A DNA stretch of 64,000 nt, taken from Novosphingobium sp. SG919. GTDB lineage: Bacteria; Pseudomonadota; Alphaproteobacteria; Sphingomonadales; Sphingomonadaceae. The position numbers and the translations under genes were made by a program. The DNA is taken from assembly GCF_012932495.1 (NCBI RefSeq), contig NZ_JABCNG010000005.1, positions 124,001-188,000 of the forward strand. Direction: 5' to 3'. This document shows, piece after piece, positions 38,001-47,062 of the stretch. The notes beneath the pieces were generated by a model, which did not search any database, was not told the DNA's origin, and was given only the letters and a program-made list of their open reading frames with translations. Position 1 is the first letter of the stretch. The number at the start of each line of letters is the position of its first letter.

Positions 38001-38230
38001 GCCCGATCATGATGACCACCTTTGCCGCGCTGTTTGCCGCGCTGCCGCTGATCTTTGGCGGGGGCATGGGCCATGAACTGCGCCAGCCGCTGGGCATCGC
38101 CATTGCCGGCGGCCTGATCTTCAGCCAGGTGCTCACCCTGTTCACCACGCCGGTGATCTTCCTGGGCCTCGAACGCTGGCGCGAGCGGCGCGAGAAGCAC
38201 CGCGCCAACCCTGCGCCGCGCCCGGCATGA
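35093..38230 (+). CDS. mdtB: RND efflux pump subunit, MdtB-like
   Basis: This is an inner-membrane RND transporter (1045 aa, 12 transmembrane segments, two large periplasmic loops). The proton-relay Asp pair is in TM4 (IASGFVVDDAIVVLENIARH). The late helix motif GIIGIVLLIGIVKKNAIMM is intact. In mdtABC systems MdtB and MdtC form a mixed trimer, and the tandem arrangement with 4-base overlaps supports that here. Substrates of related pumps include bile salts and novobiocin; those of this one are unknown. Confidence 0.94.
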   Translation: MNTPAPDAPAPAQPGGPSRLFILRPVATTLLMVAILLAGLVAYRMLPLSALPEVDYPTIQVTTLYPGASPDVMALTVTSPLERQFGQMPGLTRMTSASSAGASVITMQFRLDLSLDIAEQEVQAAINAANTLLPTDLPAPPIYAKVNPADAPILSLGITSKSRPLGEVQGIVERQFSNKISQVSGVGLVSMSGGQRPAVRIQANVPALAARGLSLESIRSAIANANANAAKGSFDGPTKSWTIDANDQLSDVASYRSLVVAFANGAPVRLSDVANVVQATENTRLASWMNGQPAVVLDVQRQPGANVIGTVDAIKASLPELEAQLPADVHVTLLTDRTAGIRSSVADVRMELVLAVVLVTLVIFLFLGSLRATVVASIAVPLSLVGAFAAMYFLNFSINNLTLMALTIASGFVVDDAIVVLENIARHIELGMKPFEAALKGASEIGFTIISLTVSLIAVLIPLLFMGDVVGRLFREFAVTLAVTILISALVALTLVPMLSARWLKPEHEERQYRITRATRGWFDNLATRYVSALDWVMARSGLTMAVFAATLVITGVLFWVIPKDLFPEQDTGQIAVTTVAGQDIGYTRMSALQQQVAQALLADPAVDSLSSSVGVDGQNPTLSQGRMVVNLKSESDRGNLSSVIDSLTQATSGIVGVKTYFRPVQDLTIDTSTGVNAYRFSLQGADEDLVNQWGEKLAGALKNDAHLQNVTSNVMGGGQAVTVDINRDIAGRLGLSVLTIDNALYDAFGQRIVSTIYTQSSQNRVILEAQPGSVTSPQALGELRIPLSNGTTVPLSTVAAIHTGPTALVVSREAQFPAATIGFDLAPGVSLGKAVSVIERAEQTIGMPAAITTNFSGAASAFKSSLSNELWLILAAIVVVYIVLGVLYESFVHPITILSTLPSAGIGALLGLWLTGSGLGVIGIIGIVLLIGIVKKNAIMMIDFALEAMREEGADPDHAIRQAAHLRFRPIMMTTFAALFAALPLIFGGGMGHELRQPLGIAIAGGLIFSQVLTLFTTPVIFLGLERWRERREKHRANPAPRPA

Positions 38231-41200
38231 CCATTTCCGCGCCTTTTATCCGGCGCCCGGTCGGCACGCTGCTCCTCACCATCGGCTTGATGCTGGCGGG
38301 CGTGGCGGCCTTCTTCAACCTGCCTGTAGCGCCGCTGCCGGCGGTGGATTTCCCCACGATCATGGTTCAGGCCAACCTGCCTGGCGCCAGCCCCGAAACC
38401 ATGGCGTCGACCGTAGCGGCGCCGCTGGAACGGCATCTGGGCACGATTGCCGGGGTAACGGAAATGACCTCCCGCTCGGGCGTCGGGTCAAGCCAGATCA
38501 CGCTGCAGTTCGATCTGTCGCGCAACATCGATGGCGCCGCGCGCGATGTGCAGGCCGCGATCAACGCCGCACGCGCCGATCTGCCCGCCACGCTAAAAAG
38601 CAATCCCAGCTATCGCAAGGCCAACCCTGCCGAAGCGCCGGTGCTGATCCTGGCGCTCACCTCGGACACGCGCAGCCCTTCGGAAATCTATGATGCCGTG
38701 TCCAATGTGGTGCAGCAGAAACTGCTCCAGGTGCAGGGCGTGGGCAATGTGGAACTGGGCGGCGCGGCGCTGCCGTCGGTGCGGATCGAGGTCAATCCGC
38801 TGGCCCTTTCGCGCGCCGGCATTGCATTGGAAGACGTGCGCACCGCACTGCAATCGGAAAGCGCCAATCGCCCGCGGGGCATACTCGATACCGGCAATGG
38901 CAGTTTCCAGGTCTATTCCAACCAGGCCGGGCGCCATGCGGCCGATTATCGCGATACGGTCATCGCCTGGCGCAATGGCGCGGCGGTCCGCCTGTCCGAC
39001 ATTGCCAACGTCACCGATGGCCCCGAAGATGTGCGCACCATGGGGCTGTTCAACGGCAAGCGCGCGGTGCCCATCCTGATCAGCCGCCAGCCCGGCGCCA
39101 ATATCGTGGAAACGGTGGATGCGCTCAAGGCGCAGTTGCCCGCGCTCAGGGCGGCGCTGCCGCCCGACATTCATCTGTCGATCGGCTCCGATCGCACCGC
39201 CACGATCCGCGCCTCGCTGCACGAAGTGGAAGTGACGCTGCTGATCGCCACGCTGCTGGTCGTGCTGGTGGTGGGACTGTTCCTGCAATCCTGGCGCGCC
39301 ACGCTGATCCCGGCGGCCGCCGTGGTCGCCTCGCTGCTCGGCACGCTGGGGGTGATGTACCTGGCGGGCTTCTCGCTCGACAATCTCTCGCTCATGGCGC
39401 TCACCGTCGCCACCGGGTTCGTGGTGGATGATGCCATCGTCGTGGTCGAAAACATCAGCCGCCATGTGGAAGAAGGCATGGCACCCATCCCCGCCGCGCT
39501 GCGCGGCGCGCGCGAGGTGGGCTTTACCGTCATGTCCATCTCGGTCAGCCTGGTGGCGGTGTTCGTGCCGCTGATCTTCATGGGCGGCCTCGTCGGGCGG
39601 CTGTTCCGCGAATTTGCCCTGACCATGTCGGTCGCCGTGGCGATCAGTCTGGTCGTTTCGCTTACCACCACGCCGATGCTCGCCGCGCGCCTGCTCGATG
39701 GCCAGGAAAGCAAGAGCTGGGTGATGCGCAAGGCGCGCGCCTGGGTCGAATGGTCCGAAGCGCGCTATGCCCGCAATCTCGATTGGGCGCTGGCCCATCG
39801 CGGCCTGGTCATGCTGGTGCTGGTGCTGACCGTGGCGCTCAATGTCTGGCTCATCGCCATCGCGCCCAAGGGCTTTTTCCCGCAGCAGGATACCGGCGGC
39901 CTGATGGGCGGCGTGCGCGCCGACCAGTCGATTTCCTTTGCCGATCTCCAGGACAAGCTCACCCGCATCACCCGCATCGTCAAATCCGATCCGGCGGTCG
40001 ATACCGTGGTCTCGTTCGCCGGCGGATCGCGCGCAGGCGGCGGGTTCCTGTTCGCCACGCTCAAGGATCGTTCGCAGCGTCCGCCCGCCACCGAAGTGAT
40101 CGCCCGGCTGCGGCCCAAGCTCGCGCGGGTGCGCGGGGTCAGCCTGTTCCTCAATCCGGTCCAGGATCTCCAGGCCGGCGGGCGGCAGACCAACAGCTCC
40201 TATCAATACGTGCTCAAGGCCGATCACGCCGATGTGCTCCAGGCCGCCGGGCAAAAGCTGGTCGACGCGCTCAAGACCCATGGGGACCTGATCACCGACG
40301 TCGATATCGACCAGCAGGATGCCGGTGCCGACGCCTTTGTCGAGGTGGACCGTGATGCCGCCGCGCGGCTGGGCATCCCGATGCAGACGGTGGACGCCAC
40401 GCTTTATGACGCGTTCGGCCAGCGGCAGGTGGCCAATATCTATTCCGGCCTCAACCAGTATCACGTGGTGATGGAGGCCGATCGCCAGTTCAATGGTTCG
40501 CCTGAGGCGTTGAACAACATCTACCTGCCCGTGGGCAATGCGATCAGTTCGGCCAGCTCGGCCGCCAATCTCACCGGCTCGGGCGGTGCAGCGGCCGGCG
40601 GCGCCCTGGTCGCGAGCGGCAGCGCCGTCAGCACCAGCGCCCGCACGATGACGCCGCTTTCAGCCATCGCGCGCTGGAACACCGGCTCCACCGATGCCTC
40701 GGTCAGCCATTCCGATGGCGAACCTTCGGCCACGATCTCGTTCAACCTGCCGCCGGGCGTTTCGCTGGGCCAGGCCTCGCAACTTATCGCACAAGTGCAG
40801 GCAAGCCTTGCCCTGCCCGCCACCGTGCACGGCGAATTCGGCGGCACGGCCAAAGTCTTTGCCCAGTCCACTGCCAGCATGCCGCTGTTGATCGTGGCCG
40901 CGCTGGTGGCGATCTACATCGTGCTGGGCATGCTCTATGAAAGCGCGATCCACCCGCTCACCGCGCTTTCCACGATCCCCTCGGCCGGGGTGGGGGCGAT
41001 GATCGCGCTGATCGCCAGCGGCGGGCAGTTCGACATCATCGCCCTGATCGGGATCATCCTGCTGATCGGCATCGTGAAGAAGAACGCGATCATGATCATC
41101 GATTTCGCGCTGGAGGCCGAGCGCAACGAGGGCCTTGCCCCGGTGGACGCCGTGCGCGAGGCCTGCCTCAAGCGCTTCCGCCCGATCCTGATGACCACGC

Positions 41201-41415
41201 TGGCTGCCGCGCTCGGCGCCTTGCCGCTCGCCATCGGCTTTGGCGACGGGGCCGAACTGCGCCGACCGCTGGGCATCGCCATCTTTGGCGGTCTTGTCGC
41301 CAGCCAGGTGCTGACCCTGATGACCACCCCGGTGGTCTATCTCGCCCTCGACCGCTTCCGCCGCCGCCCCCGCCGTGCGGCGCCGCCGGCCCCCATCCAA
41401 GGAGTACCCGCCTGA
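38227..41415 (+). CDS. mdtC: RND efflux pump subunit, MdtC-like
   Basis: This is the second RND pump subunit (1062 aa). The TM4 relay motif (VATGFVVDDAIVVVENISRH) and the late GIILLIGIVKKNAIMI are intact. An unusual ~35-residue Ser/Ala/Gly-rich stretch sits near residues 771-806 (from NAISSASSAANLTGSGG to SAVSTSARTM), within the second periplasmic loop where E. coli MdtC is shorter. The gene overlaps mdtB by 4 bases and the outer-membrane gene by one base. Confidence 0.94.
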   Translation: MTISAPFIRRPVGTLLLTIGLMLAGVAAFFNLPVAPLPAVDFPTIMVQANLPGASPETMASTVAAPLERHLGTIAGVTEMTSRSGVGSSQITLQFDLSRNIDGAARDVQAAINAARADLPATLKSNPSYRKANPAEAPVLILALTSDTRSPSEIYDAVSNVVQQKLLQVQGVGNVELGGAALPSVRIEVNPLALSRAGIALEDVRTALQSESANRPRGILDTGNGSFQVYSNQAGRHAADYRDTVIAWRNGAAVRLSDIANVTDGPEDVRTMGLFNGKRAVPILISRQPGANIVETVDALKAQLPALRAALPPDIHLSIGSDRTATIRASLHEVEVTLLIATLLVVLVVGLFLQSWRATLIPAAAVVASLLGTLGVMYLAGFSLDNLSLMALTVATGFVVDDAIVVVENISRHVEEGMAPIPAALRGAREVGFTVMSISVSLVAVFVPLIFMGGLVGRLFREFALTMSVAVAISLVVSLTTTPMLAARLLDGQESKSWVMRKARAWVEWSEARYARNLDWALAHRGLVMLVLVLTVALNVWLIAIAPKGFFPQQDTGGLMGGVRADQSISFADLQDKLTRITRIVKSDPAVDTVVSFAGGSRAGGGFLFATLKDRSQRPPATEVIARLRPKLARVRGVSLFLNPVQDLQAGGRQTNSSYQYVLKADHADVLQAAGQKLVDALKTHGDLITDVDIDQQDAGADAFVEVDRDAAARLGIPMQTVDATLYDAFGQRQVANIYSGLNQYHVVMEADRQFNGSPEALNNIYLPVGNAISSASSAANLTGSGGAAAGGALVASGSAVSTSARTMTPLSAIARWNTGSTDASVSHSDGEPSATISFNLPPGVSLGQASQLIAQVQASLALPATVHGEFGGTAKVFAQSTASMPLLIVAALVAIYIVLGMLYESAIHPLTALSTIPSAGVGAMIALIASGGQFDIIALIGIILLIGIVKKNAIMIIDFALEAERNEGLAPVDAVREACLKRFRPILMTTLAAALGALPLAIGFGDGAELRRPLGIAIFGGLVASQVLTLMTTPVVYLALDRFRRRPRRAAPPAPIQGVPA

Positions 41416-42893
41416 TGCGCGCGCCTTCTTCCCGCCTTTCCGCGCTCGTCATTCCCGGCCTGCTGCTTACCGGCTGCTCGATGGCGCCCGCCTATCGCGT
41501 GCCCACCAGCGTGGCGATCCCTGCGCAGTTCAAGGAAGAGCCAGGCTGGGCCGTGGCCACGCCATCGGATGCGGTGGCCCGCGGCGCCTGGTGGGACTTG
41601 TTCCGCGATCCCGTGCTCGATGATCTGGAGCGGCGCGTTGCGGTCACCAACCAGAACGTGGCGAGCTATCGCGCCGCGTACCAGGCCGCGCGCGGCCTCG
41701 TCCAGGTGCAGCGCTCCGCCCTGTTTCCCTCGCTCACCGGTTCGGTCAGCGGCACCCGCTCGCAAACCTTCGAGGGTGAAACCGTGACCGGCGGCACCGG
41801 CGCGACCACCACCAACACCGGCGCTGCGGTTTCGCGCTATTCGCTGTCCATCGGCGCCAGTTGGGAGCCCGACCTGTGGGGGCGCCTCGGCAACACGCTG
41901 AGCCAGGCCAAAGCCAGTGCCCAGGCCAGCGAGGGCGACCTCGCCAACGCCACGCTTTCCGCCCAAGGCGAACTCGCCACGAACTATGTGCAGCTTCGCG
42001 GCATCGATGCACAGCGGGTGCTGCTCGATCGCACCGTGGCCGATTATACCCGTGCGCTGACCATCGCCACCAACAAGTACAATGCGGGCACCGTTGCGCA
42101 TTCCGACGTGTTCGAGGCGCAGACCACGCTGAGCAATGCCCAGGCCACGCGCGCCGATCTCGATCGCCAGCGCGCCGTGCTGGAACACGCCATTGCCGTG
42201 CTGGTGGGGGAAAATCCCTCCACGTTCGCGCTGGCGCCGGTCGAATGGCAGCCGGTCGTGCCCGAAATCCCGGCGCAAGTGCCCGCCGCCCTGCTGCAAC
42301 GCCGGCCCGATATCGCCGCGGCCGAACGCCGCGTCGCTGCCGCCAATGCCAATGTCGGCATCCAGAAGGCCGCCTATTTCCCCCAGGTCACGCTGTCGGG
42401 CAGCGTGGGCACCAACAGCAGCGTGATCGACCAGCTGTTTCGCGCGGCCACCAGCCTATGGTCGCTGGGCGTGAGCGGCGCGATGACCCTGCTCGATTTC
42501 GGCGCCCGCCACGGCGCGGTGGTGCAGGCGCGCGCGCAGTATGACCAGACCGTGGCCACCTATCGCCAGACCGTGCTCACCGCGTTCCAGCAGGTGGAAG
42601 ACAATCTGGCCGGCACGCGCGTGCTGGCCGAGGTGGCGCAGCGCCGGACGGAAGCGACCGCTTCGGCAAGCAAGGCCGAAACCATCGCCAACAACCAGTA
42701 CCGCAATGGCCTGGTCGATTATGCCTCGGTCATCACCGCGCAGACCGCGGCGCTTTCGGCCCGGCAGACGGAAATCCAGGCGGTGATCGATCGCCAGACC
42801 GCCGCCATTTCCCTGGCCCAGGCCGTGGGCGGCCGGTGGACCGATCAGCCGCCCGCCTCAGTGCCCCCCGCGCCCGCGTCAGCGCAAGAATAG
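41415..42893 (+). CDS. Outer-membrane efflux lipoprotein, NodT family
   Basis: This is the TolC-like exit duct (492 aa) of the RND system. The N-terminus is a lipoprotein signal with lipobox LLTGC and Cys21. The two outer-membrane-efflux repeats follow, with DLWGRLGNTLSQAKASAQAS and the later LLQRRPDIAAAERRVAAANAN motif typical of NodT/OprM proteins. It is the last gene of the operon. Its final 49 bp overlap the 3' end of the convergent esterase gene, so the two transcripts are complementary there. Confidence 0.93.
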   Translation: MRAPSSRLSALVIPGLLLTGCSMAPAYRVPTSVAIPAQFKEEPGWAVATPSDAVARGAWWDLFRDPVLDDLERRVAVTNQNVASYRAAYQAARGLVQVQRSALFPSLTGSVSGTRSQTFEGETVTGGTGATTTNTGAAVSRYSLSIGASWEPDLWGRLGNTLSQAKASAQASEGDLANATLSAQGELATNYVQLRGIDAQRVLLDRTVADYTRALTIATNKYNAGTVAHSDVFEAQTTLSNAQATRADLDRQRAVLEHAIAVLVGENPSTFALAPVEWQPVVPEIPAQVPAALLQRRPDIAAAERRVAAANANVGIQKAAYFPQVTLSGSVGTNSSVIDQLFRAATSLWSLGVSGAMTLLDFGARHGAVVQARAQYDQTVATYRQTVLTAFQQVEDNLAGTRVLAEVAQRRTEATASASKAETIANNQYRNGLVDYASVITAQTAALSARQTEIQAVIDRQTAAISLAQAVGGRWTDQPPASVPPAPASAQE

Positions 42894-44467
42894 CTTTCCG
42901 CCAGCGCCGGATCACCCCCGCGATACCGGGCGTAAGACGGCCAGGGGCAGAGCGGCCGCGCCGCCGTGCCCGCGCTGCGCGTGGCGACCACGCCAGCGGG
43001 CGCCTTGCCCTGTTCCACCCAATCGACCACGGCGCCCAGCAGATCGAACCGGTCGAACGCATCGCCGCCGCGGCAATGGGCCATGCCCGGCACCATGTAG
43101 AACCGGCTGCCCTGCGCCCAGGCCGCGCCATTGCTCTTCCCCGCCCGCTGCCAGTAATCGAGCGTGTCGAGCGCGGAGAACCACGGGTCGCTGACACCAT
43201 GGTAAAACAGCACCTTGCCCTGATGGCCCAGGAACGTGCCAAGGTCGGTCCAGCCATCGGTATCGGTCAGCGCCTGCATCCAATCGGCCCGGATCACGGC
43301 AGCGCGGGCATCGAGATCGATCGCCAGGTCACGATTGGGTGGCCCCAGGATATCGCTCCGCCCGTCGGCGATATAACCGGAAATCGGCCCGGCCGTATCG
43401 ACCACGCCGGTATCGAACGGCACCGGGGCATAGAGCGGATGGCCGGCCGCGTCGCGTGGCCCGGCAAAGGCGCGGGTGAGCGCATTCACCTGGCCCGCGC
43501 TCAGGCATCCGCTCTGCTGGCCTTCCCGGCATTGCAGCGCGGCCGGGCGAAAGTGACACTGCGCCACGGCCATGATCATGCCATCGGCCCGCCCGTCCAG
43601 CGCATCGCATTGCGCCAGCAAGCCGTCACGGATCGTCTTGCGATCGGCCGGGGAAAAGGCCTTGTCGGGCATGGGCAGCCCCTGCGGATCGCGCGGCGCG
43701 GCCTGGTTGAACATGACCTTGGCATAAGACGTGCCCAGGTTGGAAAAGCCGGTGCGCATGGCCGGCGCACCAATCACCAGGCCATCGAACAGCGTGGGAT
43801 AGCGTTCCATGGCCAGCATCGTCTCACGCCCGCCGGTGGAGCAGCCCGCCATATAGCTGCGTGAGGGCGCCCGCCCATAGAACCGCGCGGCAATCGCCTT
43901 GCCCAGTTGCGCCACGGCCGGTACGGCGGCTTGCGCGAAATCGAGCGTGGCGCGCTGGTCAGCACGGAATGCGGCATCGAACACGGCGCCCTGGTGCCCG
44001 CTGTCATGGCTGGCCACGGCAAAGCCACGCGCCAGTGCCGGCACCGTGCCGGCCGCGTCGCTGCCCACTGCCGGCCGCACCGTGCCGTTGAGCCCGCCCC
44101 CACCCTGCAACAGAAAGCGGCCGTTCCAGGCAAGCGGCAGGTTGACTTCGAAACGGATGCCATAGGGCTTCCCATGGGCGCCCGTGCGCGGATCGATCAC
44201 GCCGGTCACCTGGCAATGGGCGGGCAATGCGGGCATCGTCTCGCCTTGCGCCGCGGGCGCTGCGGCACTGGCCGGCACCAATCGCGCCGCCAGGATCTGC
44301 ACGGGGCGGCCGCCGTCGGCTGGCGCAAACCGTGCGCCGGCCAGCGCGGGGCAGCGATTGGCCAGGGCTGTCGTTGGCGCGCCATGGGCCAAAGCCACGC
44401 CTGGCACCGCCAGCATGGCCATCAGTATGGCAGGCCGTGCGGCCATCAGGCCCATTCGCTTGGCCAT
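42845..44467 (-). CDS. Tannase/feruloyl esterase family protein
   Basis: This is an exported serine esterase (540 aa) that hydrolyses phenolic esters such as gallate or ferulate esters. A signal peptide ends at VALA. The nucleophile elbow is GCSTGGRE with S210 next to C209. The Asp is in HGVSDPWFS and the His in GMAHCRGG, which reproduces the Cys-Ser/Asp/His-Cys arrangement of tannases. It fits the phenolic-compound theme of the window. Its 3' end overlaps the efflux lipoprotein gene. The true ester substrate is unknown. Confidence 0.9.
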   Translation of the reverse strand: MAKRMGLMAARPAILMAMLAVPGVALAHGAPTTALANRCPALAGARFAPADGGRPVQILAARLVPASAAAPAAQGETMPALPAHCQVTGVIDPRTGAHGKPYGIRFEVNLPLAWNGRFLLQGGGGLNGTVRPAVGSDAAGTVPALARGFAVASHDSGHQGAVFDAAFRADQRATLDFAQAAVPAVAQLGKAIAARFYGRAPSRSYMAGCSTGGRETMLAMERYPTLFDGLVIGAPAMRTGFSNLGTSYAKVMFNQAAPRDPQGLPMPDKAFSPADRKTIRDGLLAQCDALDGRADGMIMAVAQCHFRPAALQCREGQQSGCLSAGQVNALTRAFAGPRDAAGHPLYAPVPFDTGVVDTAGPISGYIADGRSDILGPPNRDLAIDLDARAAVIRADWMQALTDTDGWTDLGTFLGHQGKVLFYHGVSDPWFSALDTLDYWQRAGKSNGAAWAQGSRFYMVPGMAHCRGGDAFDRFDLLGAVVDWVEQGKAPAGVVATRSAGTAARPLCPWPSYARYRGGDPALAESYSCADAGAGGTEAGG

Positions 44468-44792
44468 TCCCTATCTCCCGGTCATCCCAACCTTCACGTT
44501 TGTTAGGATTTCCCTGGCTTCATTTCATAAAAGGCCGTGGCCTTCAATCCCTTCGCCACTTTGCACCCGGCATGCCCGCCCGGCTCGTGTCTGCGCACGG
44601 CGTCAGGTACTCAGCCGATCGAGCAATTGGTGCAATGCAATATATCGGATCGCAAGAACATGCCGCCATTTTGGCAAGCAATTGCTTTTTGGCCCCAAAC
44701 GTCTATGGTTTGGTCCGGGACCGCTTCTTTCGACTGGCAGAAAGTTTCATTTGGCACCGCAATAACACGGCGCCAACAACACGGGGGCCGCC
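44468..44792. promoter_or_regulatory. Intergenic region upstream of the esterase gene
   Basis: This 325-bp stretch is less GC-rich than its neighbours and should hold the promoter of the leftward esterase gene. Visible elements are a perfect 12-base palindrome AAGCAATTGCTT at 44676-44687 and a nearby GCCATTTTGGC at 44665-44675. Short open frames exist but have no ribosome sites or recognisable proteins. Confidence 0.4.
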
Positions 44793-45107
44793 ATGCACAT
44801 CGATTGGACGGAGCGCGCCTGGCTGGAATGGTCCGCACCCGACGCCGATCCAGGTGAGGATGGCCTGTCACCGTTTCCAAGCTCGACTTTCACGAGGGTG
44901 GAAAGCGTGCGCCCCGAACCCCTGGCCAAAATCGTCCGGCTGATGCTGCGCTGGGACCTGGATACCCGCAGAAGTTTTCGCGTCGTCACCGAAAAGGGCC
45001 TGGTGCTCAATGCCAGCAGCCTGGAAGAGACAGTCCAGGATGGACGGTTTCCCTTTCCCGTGCCGGCCATGCCAATCCCGATCGCGCCGCTTTCGCCCGG
45101 CGATTAG
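44793..45107 (+). CDS. Hypothetical protein
   Basis: This is a 104-aa protein I do not recognise. It is soluble, Trp-rich at the start (DWTERAWLEWSAPDADPG) and Pro-rich at the end (FPFPVPAMPIPIAPLSPGD). The middle (KIVRLMLRWDLDTRRSFRVVTEKGLVLNA, residues 45-73) looks like a folded core. It stands alone between the esterase and the tyrosine cluster and converges with maiA (13 bp apart). The ribosome site is poor, so the gene is uncertain. Confidence 0.5.
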   Translation: MHIDWTERAWLEWSAPDADPGEDGLSPFPSSTFTRVESVRPEPLAKIVRLMLRWDLDTRRSFRVVTEKGLVLNASSLEETVQDGRFPFPVPAMPIPIAPLSPGD

Positions 45108-45120
45108 CGCGCTCTAAGCG

Positions 45121-45777
45121 TCAGGACGGATCGGCATCGGCCTGCGCGGCCGGATGTGCCATGGCAAAGGCGGCAAGGCCGGCGCAGCGGGCGTCGATCG
45201 CCACCAGACGGGGATAGGCGTCCAGGCCCACGCCAAACCGGCGCGCAGCGTAAATCTGCGGCACCAGGCAGCAATCGGCAAGGCCGGGCGCATCGCCAAA
45301 GGCGAAGGCCCCACCCCATTGTGCCACCATGGTTTCCAAGGCGGCGAACCCATCCCCCATCCAGCGTGCCAGCCACGCCGCAACCTGCGCCTCATCGGCA
45401 CCCAGATCGCCGCGCAAGGCCTTGAGCACGCGCAAGTTGCCCAGCGGATGGACGTCGCAGGCAATCACCTGGGCCATGGCCCGCACCCGCGCCCGCCCCA
45501 AGGGATCGGCCGGCAACAGCGCGGGCTGGGCCTGGGTTTCCTCCAGCCATTCGATGATCGCCAGCGATTGGGTGAGCGGCGCTTCCTCGCCCTCCCCCGT
45601 GTCCAGCGCCGGCACCAGCCCCTGCGGATTGCACGCGCGATAGGCCGCTGCAGCTTGCGCACCAGTGCGCAGATCGTGCGCCACGGTGGCATAGGGCAAG
45701 CCCTTGAGCGCCAGCGCGATGCGCACGCGCCATGCCGCGCTGGATCGCCAATAACCGTGCAGCGTCAGGTCAGGCAT
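45121..45777 (-). CDS. maiA: Maleylacetoacetate isomerase
   Basis: This is a glutathione-dependent isomerase (218 aa, zeta-class GST) that converts maleylacetoacetate to fumarylacetoacetate in tyrosine/homogentisate breakdown. The glutathione motif YWRSSAAWRVRIALALKG is at the N-terminus, and the NPQGLVPALD and TQSLAIIEWLEE elements follow. The start overlaps the fahA stop by 8 bases; the longer frame lies inside fahA. It is the last gene of the cluster. Confidence 0.93.
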   Translation of the reverse strand: MPDLTLHGYWRSSAAWRVRIALALKGLPYATVAHDLRTGAQAAAAYRACNPQGLVPALDTGEGEEAPLTQSLAIIEWLEETQAQPALLPADPLGRARVRAMAQVIACDVHPLGNLRVLKALRGDLGADEAQVAAWLARWMGDGFAALETMVAQWGGAFAFGDAPGLADCCLVPQIYAARRFGVGLDAYPRLVAIDARCAGLAAFAMAHPAAQADADPS

Positions 45778-47062
45778 GGCGCGCCGCCGCGATCCGGCCC
45801 ACGCACGGGCCAAAGCCGATCGTGGCATAACCGTCCCGCTCGGCCCGCGCGTGCAGCGCCAGTTCGTCCCCGTCCTCCAGAAACGTGCGGGTTTCCCCGC
45901 CGGGCAGAGCCAGCGGCGCCTTGCCGCCCTGGCTCAGTTCCATCAGGCTGCCTGCGCTGTCTGGCGTGGGCCCGGAAAGCGTGCCGGTGCCCAGCAGATC
46001 GCCCGCGTGCAGATCGCAGCCGTTCGAGGCATGGTGCGCCACGATCTGCGCGGGTGTCCAATACATCGCGTCAAACGCGTTGCCCTGGCTCAGCCGATGC
46101 GGCGCCAGCCCCGCCGCGCGCATCGCGGCGGTGTGCAGCGTGGTTTCCAGCGTGATCGAAAGCGCGCCCTCCCCACCTTCGCGCAGATAGGGCAAGGGCT
46201 GCGGATCGCCGTCGGGCCGGGGCGCAGCGGCCATGCGAAACGGCGCCAGCGCCTGCGCGGTGATCACCCAGGGCGATACCGTGGTGGCAAAGTTCTTGGC
46301 CAGGAATGGCCCCAGCGGCTGGTATTCCCAGGCCTGGATATCGCGCGCAGACCAATCGTTGAGCAGGCACAGCCCGCCGATCCGGTCCCAGGCCGTGTCG
46401 ATCGGCACCGGCTCGCCCAGCGCGTTATCCCCGGCGATCCACAGGCCCAGTTCCAGCTCGTGGTCCAGCCGGCGGCACGGCGCATGCACCGGCGCTGGCG
46501 CATCGGGCGCCTTGAGCTGGCCCCACGGCCGCGTCACCGGCGTGCCCGAAACCCGCACGGACGAGGCGCGCCCATGATAGCCGATCGGCACATGCTTGTA
46601 GTTGGGCAGCAGCGGATTATCCGGCCGGAACAGCTTGCCGATGGCCGTGGCGTGGTGAATGCCCACGTAGAAATCGGTGTAATCGCCGATGGCAAAGGGC
46701 AGATGCAGCGCCACGTCCTCGCTGCGATGGAGGTGCGGCGTCACTTTCAGCCGGCATCGCTCGCTCGACAGCAGCGCAAACAGCGCATGGCGCAGCGCCA
46801 CCCGCTCCGCATCGTCCAACGCAAACAGCGCGTTGAGCGTGGGCTGGGCCAGCGCCGTGGCCAAGCCCTGTGGCAAAGCGCCATCGGCGGCAAGGCCCGC
46901 CAGGTCGAGCACATGGCCACCGATTGCCGTGCCGATGCGCCGGGGCTCGCCCTCGCCCAGGGAAAACACGCCAAGCGGCAGGTTCTGCACCGGGAAATCG
47001 GGATGGCCGGCAGCGCCCTCCACCCAGCTTTGCGCGCGGGGATCGTGGGTATGGTCGATCAC
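45770..47062 (-). CDS. fahA: Fumarylacetoacetase
   Basis: This is the last enzyme of homogentisate breakdown (430 aa), splitting fumarylacetoacetate into fumarate and acetoacetate. The FAH core motif DYTDFYVGIHHATAIGKLF is present, followed by the PIGYHGRASSV segment typical of full-length fumarylacetoacetases. The start is a GTG that overlaps the upstream stop (GTGA) and has GAGGAG nine bases before it. The open frame continues 24 codons upstream but would overlap the VOC gene without a ribosome site. Confidence 0.95.
   Translation of the reverse strand: MIDHTHDPRAQSWVEGAAGHPDFPVQNLPLGVFSLGEGEPRRIGTAIGGHVLDLAGLAADGALPQGLATALAQPTLNALFALDDAERVALRHALFALLSSERCRLKVTPHLHRSEDVALHLPFAIGDYTDFYVGIHHATAIGKLFRPDNPLLPNYKHVPIGYHGRASSVRVSGTPVTRPWGQLKAPDAPAPVHAPCRRLDHELELGLWIAGDNALGEPVPIDTAWDRIGGLCLLNDWSARDIQAWEYQPLGPFLAKNFATTVSPWVITAQALAPFRMAAAPRPDGDPQPLPYLREGGEGALSITLETTLHTAAMRAAGLAPHRLSQGNAFDAMYWTPAQIVAHHASNGCDLHAGDLLGTGTLSGPTPDSAGSLMELSQGGKAPLALPGGETRTFLEDGDELALHARAERDGYATIGFGPCVGRIAAARHA

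Noticed and set aside
44676..44687. AAGCAATTGCTTTTT as an intrinsic terminator
   Set aside because: It is a loopless 12-base palindrome that cannot form a normal RNA hairpin; it is more likely a protein-binding site or chance.
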